Shown piece by piece: positions 53,678-62,346 of a stretch of 64,000 nucleotides of DNA (positions within the stretch are counted from its first letter, which is position 1; each line of letters starts with the position of its first letter). The notes beneath the pieces are model-generated. The model was not told the DNA's origin, searched no databases, and saw nothing but the letters and a program-made list of their open reading frames with translations. The stretch spans positions 204,204 through 268,203 of the forward strand of contig NZ_FNIE01000012.1 of assembly GCF_900103985.1 (NCBI RefSeq). The letters run 5' to 3'. The stretch is from Actinacidiphila guanduensis. Lineage in GTDB: Bacteria > Actinomycetota > Actinomycetes > Streptomycetales > Streptomycetaceae. The translations under genes were made by a program, and so were the position numbers.

Positions 53678-55303
53678 ATGACCAGCGCACCTCCGCACCC
53701 TGCGGCGGCCGAGTCCCAGGCCCCGCACCCTGCGGCCGCCACCACGCTCACGCTGCGCCACACCCTGCCCGACGGCGTGACCCTGGCCGCCGCGGACGGC
53801 CGCCTCTTCCTGCGCACCGACACAGCCTCCGCCCCACTGGGCTCCGCCGACCCGGTGCTCGCCGAGGCAATGACCCGATTCGCGTCCGGCCTCGACCGAA
53901 CGGCCGCCGAGGAGTCGCTGCTCGACGATCCCGACCCGGTGCTCTGTGCGCACCGGCTGGCCCGCTTCAACCGGCTCGCCGGCGCGCTGTCCGGCCTGCT
54001 ACGGCGCCACTTCGACCTCGGCGGCACCGAACTCATCCAGGCCGCGCCCATGACCGGGGCCGCCCCCGCCGCCCCGGCCGACCTCGCCGACAGCACCCCC
54101 ATACGGCTTTCGCGCGCCGCCTTCCTGCACGCGGTCGGCGGGCGGACGGTCGTCGACTCGGCCTTCACCACCAGCGCGGTCGTCCTCACCGACCCGCGTG
54201 TTACCGCGCTGCTCGGCGCGCTGGCCACCGCCGCCCCACTCGCACGGCACGTGGCGGACCAGTCACTCCTGCCGGAGCCCGCCGCCCGCGACCTCGTCCG
54301 CTGGCTCGCCGCGTACGGCCTGGTCGTCGCCGCCGACGAGGAGGAGTCCGGCGGCGCGAGGTTCGCCGAGGACACCGGAGTGCTCGGCCAGTGGTCGCCG
54401 GTCGACCTGCTGATGCACACCCGCTCCCGCCTCGGCTGGCAGAACACCCCGTATGGCGCCACCTTCCGCCTCCTCGGCGAGGTCGAGCCGCAGCCCGCCG
54501 TCCGTCCCCCGCACACCGGCCGCACCGTCGCGCTGTACCGCCCCGCCGAGCTGCGCCTGGCCCCCGACGAGCCGCGCTTCAGCGAGATCCTCGAAGCGCG
54601 CCAGTCGATCCGCTCCTACGGCCCGGCGGGCCCCACCGTCCGCCGCCTCGGCGAGTTCCTCTTCCGCACCGCCAGGACCCGGGCCCGCTTCGGCCCCTAT
54701 CCGGAGCGGCAGATGCCCTACGAGGCCGCGGACCGGCCGTCGCCCAGTGGTGGCGGCTCCCAAGACCTGGAGGTCTACGTCACCGCTCACCGCGTCGAGG
54801 GGCTGGAGCGCGCCGTCTACCACTACGACGCGTGGCGCCACGTCCTTGTGGAGGTCTGCGCCGAGGCGGCCACTGTGGACGCGATGCTCGCCGCCGCCAC
54901 CCTCTCCAAGGGTGGCGAGACCCCCGACGCGGTCCTCACCGTCACCTCGCGCTTCTCCCGACTCGCCTGGAAGTACGAGCGGATCGCCTACGCCACCACG
55001 CTGCGGAACGTCGGCGCGCTGTACCAGACTTTCTACCTGGTGGCGACGGCGATGGGCCTGGCCCCGTGCGGGCTCGGCGGCGGCGACAGCGCCCTGGTGG
55101 CGCGGGCGATCGGGGTGGACCCGTTCGAGGAGGGCGCAGTCGGCGACTTCGCGCTCGGCAGCCTGCCCACCGGCGCGCTCCTGGACGCCGAGCGCGACCG
55201 CGCCACCAGCGGCGACCCGCGCTGGCAGGGCGGGCAGGCACCCGAGTGGTGCCAGGTGCGCCGTACGGTCATCGCCGCGCCGGACGCCTCCGGGACCGCC
55301 TGA
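53678..55303 (+). CDS. SagB-family FMN-dependent azoline dehydrogenase
   Basis: 541 residues; ATG at 53678 with GGGAG 6 nt upstream, 109 nt after the YcaO gene. The N-terminal ~280 residues match the long extension of SagB/ThcOx proteins. The nitroreductase-fold FMN domain starts at LEARQSIRSYGPAGPTVRRL. It includes SGGGSQDLEVYVTAHRVEGL, AYATTLRNVGALYQTFYLVA and MGLAPCGLGGGDSALVARAI. It oxidises azolines to aromatic thiazoles or oxazoles. Its presence predicts azoles, not azolines, in the product. It is the last gene of the island; decayed genes follow. Confidence 0.92.
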   Translation: MTSAPPHPAAAESQAPHPAAATTLTLRHTLPDGVTLAAADGRLFLRTDTASAPLGSADPVLAEAMTRFASGLDRTAAEESLLDDPDPVLCAHRLARFNRLAGALSGLLRRHFDLGGTELIQAAPMTGAAPAAPADLADSTPIRLSRAAFLHAVGGRTVVDSAFTTSAVVLTDPRVTALLGALATAAPLARHVADQSLLPEPAARDLVRWLAAYGLVVAADEEESGGARFAEDTGVLGQWSPVDLLMHTRSRLGWQNTPYGATFRLLGEVEPQPAVRPPHTGRTVALYRPAELRLAPDEPRFSEILEARQSIRSYGPAGPTVRRLGEFLFRTARTRARFGPYPERQMPYEAADRPSPSGGGSQDLEVYVTAHRVEGLERAVYHYDAWRHVLVEVCAEAATVDAMLAAATLSKGGETPDAVLTVTSRFSRLAWKYERIAYATTLRNVGALYQTFYLVATAMGLAPCGLGGGDSALVARAIGVDPFEEGAVGDFALGSLPTGALLDAERDRATSGDPRWQGGQAPEWCQVRRTVIAAPDASGTA

Positions 55304-55310
55304 TCCCGCC

Positions 55311-55800
55311 GACGCCCGCCGCGCTGGGGGTCTCCCAGGAGTCGGGCAGCAGCGAGGCCAGGCCGGCAGGATGAGCAGGATGCCGACCAGGACTGCGATG
55401 GCTCCGGCGGAGGAGCGGATGAGCATGCCCAGGGCTACGCCCATCACGGCGACCAGGGCGAGGTAGATCCCCGCACCGGACAGGCTGCGCAGCACACCGT
55501 CGTCGCCGAGGGACATGGCGATCTTCTGGCCGCGCAGGCCCGGCACACCGAGTTCGAACGCGGCAAGGGCGCCCGCTGTCGTGAGGATCAGTGCGACGGG
55601 CCCGATAACGGCGGCTTTGCTCCACAGGACCGGCAGTCGGCGCGGGACCGCTGTGAGAGTAGAGCGGATCATCCCGGTGCTGTACTCGCCCGCAGAGAGC
55701 AGCACGCCAAGGACGCCGATGGCCAAGGATGCGGAGGTCACGCCGGTCAGAGCCAAGTTGACGGCGTCGTTGGAGGCGCCGGCCCCTCCGAGGCGGTGCT
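55311..55800 (-). pseudogene. Remnant of an ABC-2 type permease
   Basis: Reading leftward from about 55800: GGAGASNDAVNLALTGVTSA, LGVLLSAGEYSTGMIRSTLT, AVPRRLPVLWSKAAV and later IYLALVAVMGVALGMLIRSS. This is the usual order in actinobacterial ABC-2 permeases. The frame shifts near 55375, after which GLASLLPDSWETPSAAG continues the protein. The N-terminal ~80 residues are missing. No ATPase gene is adjacent. Confidence 0.7.
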
Positions 55801-55899
55801 ATTCGGGTGCTGCACTGGGGTTGTAGGTGTGGGCGGCGATTGCTCCGATGGCCACGGGCTCGCTCTGACGGCCGACCGCGGTACAGCCGTAGGCGACGA

Positions 55900-56208
55900 T
55901 CAGTACCCGGTCCAACTCCCTGGCTGCACGAGCAGATGGGCCGCCGTCGCAAGGGGGCCCTTCGTCGCGGAGTGCACCAGCTGCAGCATGTCCGGCTCCC
56001 AGGGCCGCCCGGTGCCGGTGTCGGCGAGCCCGCCCCACAGGTCCACCACGGGCCGTCCGTCCCGGTAGACGCACACTGCGGCCCCGATGTCCCCGCCCCG
56101 CCGGAAGTTGGCCTCGAACGCCTCCCGCGCACCGTCGAACCCGGCAGCGACCTCACCTTTGAGTATCGTGATCCCTGCATCCTGGCAGCCCTGTTCCGCC
56201 CTGACCAT
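55900..56208 (-). pseudogene. Truncated serine hydrolase (EstB/class C beta-lactamase-like)
   Basis: ATG at 56208; 102 codons before a stop. AAGFDGAREAFEANFRRGGD, IGAAVCVYRDGRPVVDLWGG and LADTGTGRPWEPDMLQLVHS followed by ATKG reproduce the family's N-terminus, including the S-x-x-K catalytic motif (SATK). A normal member has about 380 residues, and the rest is absent: shortly after AAHLLVQPG the sequence leaves the family. Confidence 0.72.
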
Positions 56209-57044
56209 GGACTTCCGCGTCGGCCGGCTCGGACCGGGGCGCGACCTCGGGCACCGCCGCGGACGCCCACCCGTCGCCCGGTTCCCGAGGCGCCGGAACC
56301 GAGGTTGTCGATAGGCGTTGCGCGCGCGAGGACGCGGGCCCGGGCCCAGGGCCGCAGGGGCGACGATGGATGAGGCGGACGCCGGACGGCTGCCGGCGGC
56401 CGGGTGGCGTGGGGAGGGGTGGCGTTCCTTCCCGCGGGGCTTGCCGTCACCCGGTGGTGCCGCCACGAGGTGGCGCGGCATTGGGCTCTGGCGGCGCTCG
56501 TCGCGGTCGGCTACGAACTGGCGCTGTTCGCGGTCCGTTTCGTGTTCAAGGTGATGGTGGACGTCCAGGGGCGGTCGCCGGCCGCCATCAGCCCGGACGT
56601 CCCGCCCCACGACCAGGCTCAGAGCACGGCAGCGGCCCGGGAGTTGTGCGTGGAACGCCGCCCGTCTGCGCCCAGCCGGTCTGGCCGCGGCCACGCGCGC
56701 GGAACTGCTGGACGCCCGACTACGCACGGGCCGTTCGGTGATGCGGAGGGCTCCGATCCGTCCTGGTCGCTGGTCCCACGTCCCCCGTGAGCCTTTGCTG
56801 TGCCGCCCCCGTTCGAGCGACAGCGATGCCGCGGGGGCAGTGGCGGCTCCCCTCCCCGGGTGGCCGAACCCGAAGTGCGGATCTCCCATGGGTGAGGATA
56901 GCTTGACCCTGTCGATCAGGATTCTTGAAATCCATTGGCGCGGAGAAGGCGAAGCACATGTTTTCGTCTTCCATGGACTCTCGCGGACCAATCGACCATC
57001 AGGCTTTCCGCCACTCGTTTCCCTGAATTCAAGAGAGGGAGCAC
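56209..57044. other. 836-bp region without a convincing gene
   Basis: A plus-strand frame from about 56404 encodes one hydrophobic stretch (HWALAALVAVGYELALFAVR), perhaps the leftover of a membrane protein, then turns into arginine/proline-rich noise. The part from 56890 to 57044 is A/T-richer and should carry the promoter of the hydrolase gene that follows. Confidence 0.35.
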
Positions 57045-57878
57045 ATGAAGAGAATGCGAAGACTCGGATTTGTTCTGCTGACGACGGCAGCGGCGCTGAC
57101 CCTGACGTTGAGCTCCGCCTCGCCCAGCAACAGCCTTCCTGCCGGCGGGCCGTCGAGCGGTCAGACTCCGACTATTGTCCTGGTCCACGGAGCGTGGGCC
57201 GATGCCTCAAGCTGGGCCGCTGTCACCGAGCGGCTCCAAAAGCGCGGCTTCACCGTAAAGGCGCCGCCCAACACGCTGCGGGGAGTCGCCACGGACTCCG
57301 CGAACCTGAGGGCGTACCTGCAGACGATCAAGGGACCTGTCGTCCTGGCGGGGCACTCGTACGGTGGGTTCGTCGTCACGAACGCAGCGACGGGCCTCAG
57401 CAACGTCAAGTCGCTTGTCTTCATTGACGCCTTCATCCCCGACACAGGGGAGACAGTGAACCAGTTGACCACGGCTGAGCCGGGATCTCTCCTGGCTGTT
57501 CCCGACCCCAATACCGTCTTCGACTTCGTACCGATTCCGAACAGCAACGGAGACGCGGACGCGTACATCAAGTCGAATCTGTACCGCAAGATCCTCGCAG
57601 CCGACGTCCCGCGCAACAAGACCGACGTGCTGGCCGCCGGGCAGCGGCCGATCGCAGCGAGCACGCTGAACGAACCCTCTGGGCAGCCGGCCTGGAAGAC
57701 CATTCCGTCCTGGGCCCTGATCGGCACCGCGGACAAGGCCATTCCTCCGGCCGAGCAGAGGAACATGACCGCCAGGGCTGGATCCCACGTCGTGAGCGTA
57801 CGGGCTCCGCACCTGTCGATGGTGTCCAACCCGGACGCGGTGACCAACGTCATCATCAGCGCCGTTCAGCACAGCTGA
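57045..57878 (+). CDS. Secreted alpha/beta hydrolase
   Basis: 277 residues; ATG at 57045 after AGAGGGAG. A Sec signal peptide (MKRMRRLGFVLLTTAAALTL, then TLSSASPS) precedes the hydrolase fold. TIVLVHGAWADASSWAAV has the oxyanion HG motif, and VVLAGHSYGGFVVTNAA holds the nucleophile Ser in GHSYG. Asp in LIGTADKAIPP and His in APHLSMVSNPD complete the triad. It resembles the EstC/AHBA-type family often annotated as alpha/beta hydrolase or salicylate-esterase-like. The substrate is unknown. Codons use less G/C than neighbouring core genes, fitting a horizontally acquired gene. Confidence 0.9.
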   Translation: MKRMRRLGFVLLTTAAALTLTLSSASPSNSLPAGGPSSGQTPTIVLVHGAWADASSWAAVTERLQKRGFTVKAPPNTLRGVATDSANLRAYLQTIKGPVVLAGHSYGGFVVTNAATGLSNVKSLVFIDAFIPDTGETVNQLTTAEPGSLLAVPDPNTVFDFVPIPNSNGDADAYIKSNLYRKILAADVPRNKTDVLAAGQRPIAASTLNEPSGQPAWKTIPSWALIGTADKAIPPAEQRNMTARAGSHVVSVRAPHLSMVSNPDAVTNVIISAVQHS

Positions 57879-57907
57879 GGCGGGAACGGTAGCCCGAGCA
57901 CTCCGGT

Positions 57908-57943
57908 TCACCGGGTCTCCTGCGTGTGCAGGAGACCCGGTGA
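57908..57943 (+). terminator. Terminator after the secreted hydrolase
   Basis: A perfect 16-bp stem (57908-57923 with 57928-57943) and a 4-nt loop, GTGT, start 30 nt after the stop. Because the upstream in-frame GTG at 57940 of the next gene lies inside this stem, that gene must start further downstream. Confidence 0.85.
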
Positions 57944-58086
57944 GCATGCGCTACGCGGGGCCCATACCTGTGAGTGGCGGCCCCGACCCGATTCCGTCGC
58001 CCTACCGTGCGACGGTTCCGCGCACGCACGAGCCCGGGCCTGGACATCACCAGGGCGTACAACCGTCACCGTCGGTAGCCATTATC

Positions 58087-60360
58087 ATGGATCAAAGTAC
58101 TCAATGCGGGACGTTTGGCGTGATGGCAGTGGACCACGACCGGAATGAGGCCGGCGTTGCGACGGGGGATGACGCGGAACGGCGCCTTGACCTCCTGCTG
58201 GACGACGTCACACGGACCGCCGGCGCGCACATCGGGCAGACCTATCTCCAGGTCCCGGAGCGACATGTCCTGCAGATGACCACGTCGATCGGAGCCCCCG
58301 ACAGGTTGGCCCAGTCGTGGTCCCGGATCGCACTCGCGGCGCCAGCGCCGGTGCCCGAGGCGGTCCGGTCGCGAAGCCCCGTCTGGATTGCCGACCGCCA
58401 GGAGCTGGCCCGAGGTTTCCCGCGCGTCGCCCTCGCCTTTCCCTATACCGTCGCCATGTACGCCGTCCCGCTCGCAACCGACGGAGACTGCTGGGGGGCC
58501 TTGCTGCTGATGTGGCCTGGCAGCCGGCGTGAAGGACTGTCCGCCGCCGAGCTGAGGCGGATCGGTGCCGCCGCCGACCGGATGGCCCAGGTGCTGCGGG
58601 ACGCGACTGCCCGCCGCCGACCGGTCCGTCCGAGGGAGGAGCCGCTCGTCCTGGACCCGAAGCCCCGGGAGCCGGTGCCCGTGGCCGCCCTGGTGGATCG
58701 TTTCTCCGACGGCTTCGCGGAACTCGACCGCCGTGGCCGGATGACCTTCCTCACCGAGCGGGCCGCCCACCTGCTCGGCGGTGACCGCGCCGAGCTGACG
58801 GGCACCGACCCCTGGGACGCAGCGGCCTGGCTGCGGGACCCGGCCTACGAGAACGCCTTCACCTCCGCGCTCGTCAACCGTCAGCCCACCGCTGTCACCG
58901 CCCGCAGGCCGGACGGCGTCTGGCTCTCTCTTCTCCTTTGCCCTGACGCCACCGGCATCAGTTTGCGCATCAGGCCGGAGGACTCCGGCGAGAACGAGCG
59001 GGATTCACGCGGGGAGATGCCGCGCTCCGTCCATCGCGGCGTGAGAGCCGAGGAGGAGGTGCTTTCGACGCCTGTCCGCGCGGGCACGCTCTTCCACCTT
59101 CTGCACCTGGCTGCCGCGCTCACCGAGGCGGCGGGCGTCGGCGAGGTGGCCGAGGCGCTCATGGAGCAGATGCGGCCCGGCCTCGGTGCTCAGGGGCTGG
59201 CCCTCACGGTGGTGGACGAGGGGCGGCTGCGGGTGATCGGCTCACGCGGCTTCCCCCCGGGGATGACCGAGTATTTCAGCGGCCGGCTCACCGCGACCCG
59301 GACCGAGGGCGTGCGGACTGTGGAGACCGGCGTCCCGCGCTTCCACCGCACCAACGCGGCGTTGCTGGGCAGCTACTCCCGGGACCAGGGCTTCGACGCG
59401 GTGAAGGCCTTCGCCTTCCTGCCGTTGACCGTCTCCGGACGGACCTTCGGATGCCTGATCCTGGGATATGACAGGCAGCGGCCCTTCACCCAGGACGAAC
59501 GGGCGGAACTCGTCTCGCTGGCTGGGGTGATCGCGCAAGCGCTGGAACGTGCCCGGCTCCACGACGTCAACGCACAGGTGGCACGGGGCCTCCAGGAGGG
59601 GCTGCTGCCCCGCTGCCTGCCCCACGTGCCCGGCGTCGAGGTCGCCGCCCGCTACCTGCCCGCGACGCACGCCCTGGACGTCGGCGGTGACTTCTACGAC
59701 CTGATCGACTTCGCGGATCACAGCGCGGCAGCGGTGATCGGTGACGTCCAGGGGCACAGCGTCCAAGCCGCCGCACTGATGGGCCAGATCCGCACCGCCA
59801 TGCACAGCTACGCCAGGACGGGGGCACCACCCGAGGAGGTCCTCGCCGCCACCAACCAGTTGCTCCTGGAACTGGACAGCGACCTGTTGTGCAGTTGCCT
59901 CTACGCGCACGTCGACGTGCCCGGGCGCCGTGTCCTGCTGGCCTCCGCCGGCCATCCGCCGCCGATCCTCCGCCATCACGCGCACCGCGCGGAGGTTCTC
60001 GACCCGCCCCCCGGGCTGCTCCTGGGCGTCGACGAGGACCCCTGCTTCCAGACCGCCGACATACCCCTGCCGCGCGGAGCCCTGCTGGCCCTCTACACCG
60101 ACGGCCTCGTGGAGCGGCCGGGCAAGGACATCGGAGACTCCATCGGTCTTCTGGCCGACCAGTTCGCCGAGGCCCACGACGGGCGACTGGACTTGCTCGC
60201 CGACGAAGTCGTCGCCCACGCCCAGAAGACGGCGGACCAGGACAGCAGCGACGACATGGCGCTGCTGCTGGTGAGGTGCGACGTGGCGGGCTGTGAGGGT
60301 GCAGGCGCCGACCCTGCTCGTCCCGGCGAGTCCGAGCACGGACTGCCACCCACCCGGTAG
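58087..60360 (+). CDS. SpoIIE/RsbU-type PP2C phosphatase with GAF and PAS sensor domains
   Basis: 757 residues from the ATG at 58087; the ATG at 58123 (MAVDHDRN) is an equally possible start, and neither has a strong ribosome site. An N-terminal GAF-like domain (AHIGQTYLQVPERHVLQMTT; YAVPLATDGDCWGALLLMW) is followed by a PAS-like segment (DGFAELDRRGRMTFLTERAA). A second GAF (LAFLPLTVSGRTFGCLILGY-like) precedes the phosphatase: GGDFYDLIDF, VIGDVQGHSVQAAALMGQIR, LYTDGLVERPGKD and SSDDMALLLVR contain the metal-binding Asps. These enzymes dephosphorylate anti-sigma-factor antagonists. No antagonist or kinase gene is adjacent. Confidence 0.9.
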   Translation: MDQSTQCGTFGVMAVDHDRNEAGVATGDDAERRLDLLLDDVTRTAGAHIGQTYLQVPERHVLQMTTSIGAPDRLAQSWSRIALAAPAPVPEAVRSRSPVWIADRQELARGFPRVALAFPYTVAMYAVPLATDGDCWGALLLMWPGSRREGLSAAELRRIGAAADRMAQVLRDATARRRPVRPREEPLVLDPKPREPVPVAALVDRFSDGFAELDRRGRMTFLTERAAHLLGGDRAELTGTDPWDAAAWLRDPAYENAFTSALVNRQPTAVTARRPDGVWLSLLLCPDATGISLRIRPEDSGENERDSRGEMPRSVHRGVRAEEEVLSTPVRAGTLFHLLHLAAALTEAAGVGEVAEALMEQMRPGLGAQGLALTVVDEGRLRVIGSRGFPPGMTEYFSGRLTATRTEGVRTVETGVPRFHRTNAALLGSYSRDQGFDAVKAFAFLPLTVSGRTFGCLILGYDRQRPFTQDERAELVSLAGVIAQALERARLHDVNAQVARGLQEGLLPRCLPHVPGVEVAARYLPATHALDVGGDFYDLIDFADHSAAAVIGDVQGHSVQAAALMGQIRTAMHSYARTGAPPEEVLAATNQLLLELDSDLLCSCLYAHVDVPGRRVLLASAGHPPPILRHHAHRAEVLDPPPGLLLGVDEDPCFQTADIPLPRGALLALYTDGLVERPGKDIGDSIGLLADQFAEAHDGRLDLLADEVVAHAQKTADQDSSDDMALLLVRCDVAGCEGAGADPARPGESEHGLPPTR

Positions 60361-60501
60361 GGGCCTGGACGCGGTCACCGGTCGGGTTCGCCACATGTCG
60401 ACCCGCGTACCGTCCCACCGCGCCGCTCGGACACGGGCCGGCGTCCAAGCGGACGGGACTCGCAGCGCGTCAGATGAAAGGAACGTTCTGTATCCTCCCC
60501 A
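60361..60501. other. Short gap leading into IS debris
   Basis: No gene or strong hairpin seen between the phosphatase stop and the transposase fragment. Confidence 0.3.
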
Positions 60502-60790
60502 ATGGTTGGGAACGAGACACGCGGCGAGCCCGCGGGGACGCGTCGGCCGTCCGCCGCACGGGAGCGTCTGCTGACCACGGCGTGGGTGTCTGCAGGGATC
60601 TTGTCCGTGCTGCACACCGGGATCCGGCGGGAGTGGCTGCCGCAGGAGTTGGGCTTCGGATCGGGGATGACCTGCTGGCGCCGATTGCGGGACCCCAACC
60701 GGGCCGGGGTGTGGGACAGGCTGCACCTGGCTGCTGGAGGAGTTGCATAAGGCGGGCCGGCCGGACCGGACTGGTCGAGGGCGGCCAGCC
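60502..60790 (+). pseudogene. IS5-family transposase N-terminal fragment
   Basis: LPQELGFGSGMTCWRRLRDP followed by NRAGVWDRLH is the characteristic N-terminal segment of Streptomyces IS5-group transposases. A +1 shift near 60720 continues with TWLLEELHKAGRPDRTG. Preceding residues are scrambled and the DDE core is absent. Confidence 0.72.
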
Positions 60791-60830
60791 GCGTCCGCGG
60801 CATTGGGGCGGTTCGAAAAAGAGAGGATCC

Positions 60831-61283
60831 ATGCCGGTGTCCTGGAAAGAACGCAACGCGGAGATCATTGCCGATTTTCGGAAAAACGGAGGGAAGATTT
60901 CGCCCGGGATCAACGCGATCCTCGCTCAGGTCGAAGTGGTGCTCATCACGATGAAGGGAGCGAAAAGCGGCGCGCAGTATGTAGTCCCTCTGACATGCTT
61001 CCCTCTCGAAGAGGGCGACTTCTTCGTAGTGGCCAGTGCCGGAGGAGCGCCCCGAACGCCATCCTGGTACCACAATCTCAAAGCACACCCGGACGTGCTG
61101 ATCGAAAGAGGCATCGAAAGGTATCCAGCCGTCGCCACTTTGGTGGAGGATCCGACGGAACGAGCACATCTGTATGCGCAGACCACCAGGGTTAGAAGTG
61201 AGTTCGCCGATTACGAAAGAAAAGCCGGTCGGCTGATTCCGGTTTTCATTGTTCGCAGAAAACCGGAACGGGACGCGAATTAG
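60831..61283 (+). CDS. F420H2-dependent oxidoreductase, Ddn/nitroreductase family (DUF385)
   Basis: 150 residues; ATG at 60831 behind GAGAGGA. WKERNAEIIADFRKNGGKIS is the typical start of deazaflavin-dependent nitroreductase (Ddn) proteins. LITMKGAKSGAQYVVPLTCF, FVVASAGGAPRTPSWYHNLK and AHPDVLIERG complete the split-barrel fold. Members use reduced F420 to reduce quinones, nitro compounds or other substrates, often at the membrane. The DNA has clearly lower GC than the core genes and is bounded by transposase remnants on both sides, so it has probably moved recently. Confidence 0.9.
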   Translation: MPVSWKERNAEIIADFRKNGGKISPGINAILAQVEVVLITMKGAKSGAQYVVPLTCFPLEEGDFFVVASAGGAPRTPSWYHNLKAHPDVLIERGIERYPAVATLVEDPTERAHLYAQTTRVRSEFADYERKAGRLIPVFIVRRKPERDAN

Positions 61284-61308
61284 ACGATGTTCCATGTGGT
61301 GAGGCCAA

Positions 61309-61741
61309 GGGCTGTCCCGCAATCCATCTTGCGGTGTGCTGGCGAATGCCCAACCGGCCAGTCGGGGGTCTGACTACGCGGCCTGGGGAAGCTTGTGAAG
61401 GCGGGCGATGCCGAGCATGGCGTGGTGGACGCCGTCGCCCCCGGACTCGGCAGTCGCGCGGGATCTTCCAGGTCTTCATCCTGGCGAAGACGTGCTCGAC
61501 GCGAGCCCGGACCTGCTTGTGTGAACGGTTGTGCTCTTGCTTCCGCACGCAGAGCTCGCCGCCGGCGGGGCGGCGATGCGGAATCACGAGTCCGGTGTCC
61601 TGGTAACCGCCGTCGGCGATCGTCAGCCCATCATCGAGAGCCAATCCCGACCAGTCGACCAGAGCGCACCGGTCACCGAACGAAGGGTAGGGCCCCGAAC
61701 GCGCCAACCTGACGCTGCCCCGGACCATTGCGCGACAGCCC
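61309..61741. mobile_element. Internally deleted IS5-type element with both terminal repeats
   Basis: GGGCTGTCCCGCAAT at 61309-61323 matches the reverse complement of 61727-61741 at 14 of 15 positions; GGGCTGTC ends are typical of Streptomyces IS5 elements. Only 433 bp separate the outer ends, about half a normal element, and the enclosed transposase is partial and frameshifted. It could move only with help from an intact relative. Confidence 0.65.
61374..61728 (-). pseudogene. Frameshifted IS5-family transposase, C-terminal half
   Basis: Reading leftward: LTIADGGYQDTGLVIPHRRP, EHNRSHKQVRARVEHVFARM and KTWKIPRDCRVRG match the DDE core end of the family. A one-base insertion near 61440 breaks the frame; the other frame continues DGVHHAMLGIARLHKLPQAA to a stop at 61374. 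The N-terminal half is missing. Confidence 0.78.
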
Positions 61742-62303
61742 TTGGAAGCCGTCTCATTTGGTGAGTCTGCGGTAGCAGATGAGGGTGCAGGCGATGCTGG
61801 TGAAGGCGAGGAAGTGGTCGGCTTTGCGCTCGTAGCGGCGCTGCAGGCGGCGGCAGCCGGCGAGCCGGGCCACCGTGCGTTCGACGGCCCAGCGGTGACG
61901 GCCGAGTCGCTGGGAGGACTCGATGCCTTTGCGGGCGATGCGGTGCGTGATCCCGCGTAAGGCGAGCCATCTGCGCAGGTGGTGGTAGTCGTAGCCCTTG
62001 TCTGCGTGCAGTTCGGCGGGACGCCGGCGGCGCGGACCGCGATGGGAGCGGATCGGCGGAATGCCGCAGACCAGTGGGATGAGGGCCTGGCTGTCGTGGG
62101 GGTTGGCCCCCGAGATCCCCACGGATATGGGCAGGCCGCTCCGCTCGGTGATCAAGTGGATCTTCGAGCCGTACTTGCCCCGATCCACAGGATTCGGACC
62201 TGTCAGATCCCCCTTTTTACTCCCACGGCTCATCTGGCACCAGGCGCTCCACGATCCCCACGGCCGCAGACTACGGAATCGCCAAATGAGATGACTTCTA
62301 AGG
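61740..62303. mobile_element. Second internally deleted IS5-type element, abutting the first
   Basis: The ends at 61740-61761 and 62282-62303 are inverted repeats matching at 19 of 22 positions (CATTTGG inner sides). The enclosed 564 bp keep the transposase start and its C-terminal two thirds with a deletion between. The left end begins exactly where the first element stops, so one element inserted at the edge of the other. Confidence 0.72.
61754..62261 (-). pseudogene. IS5-family transposase with internal deletion
   Basis: A GTG at 62261 begins VGIVERLVPDE, the normal start of this transposase. Directly after, the sequence jumps to SRGSKKGDLTGPNPVDRGKY in another frame, so about 280-300 bp are deleted. 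The rest is good: SGANPHDSQALIPLVCGIPP, LHADKGYDYHHLRRWLALRG, GRHRWAVERTVARLAGCRRL and CTLICYRRLTK with stop at 61754. The frame break leaves no full transposase. Confidence 0.8.
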
Positions 62304-62346
62304 CGTGCACCCCGTCGTTCCAGGACTCCGCACCGCACTGACCGCT

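Noticed and set aside
40297..55303. Thiopeptide cluster
   Set aside because: There is no LanB-like glutamyl-tRNA dehydratase pair and no pyridine-forming [4+2] enzyme; the dehydratase is LanM-like and leaders are NHLP type.
57940..58086. N-terminal extension of the SpoIIE-type phosphatase from the GTG at 57940
   Set aside because: The start lies inside the 16-bp terminator stem of the preceding gene and the extension is Pro-rich with no domain.
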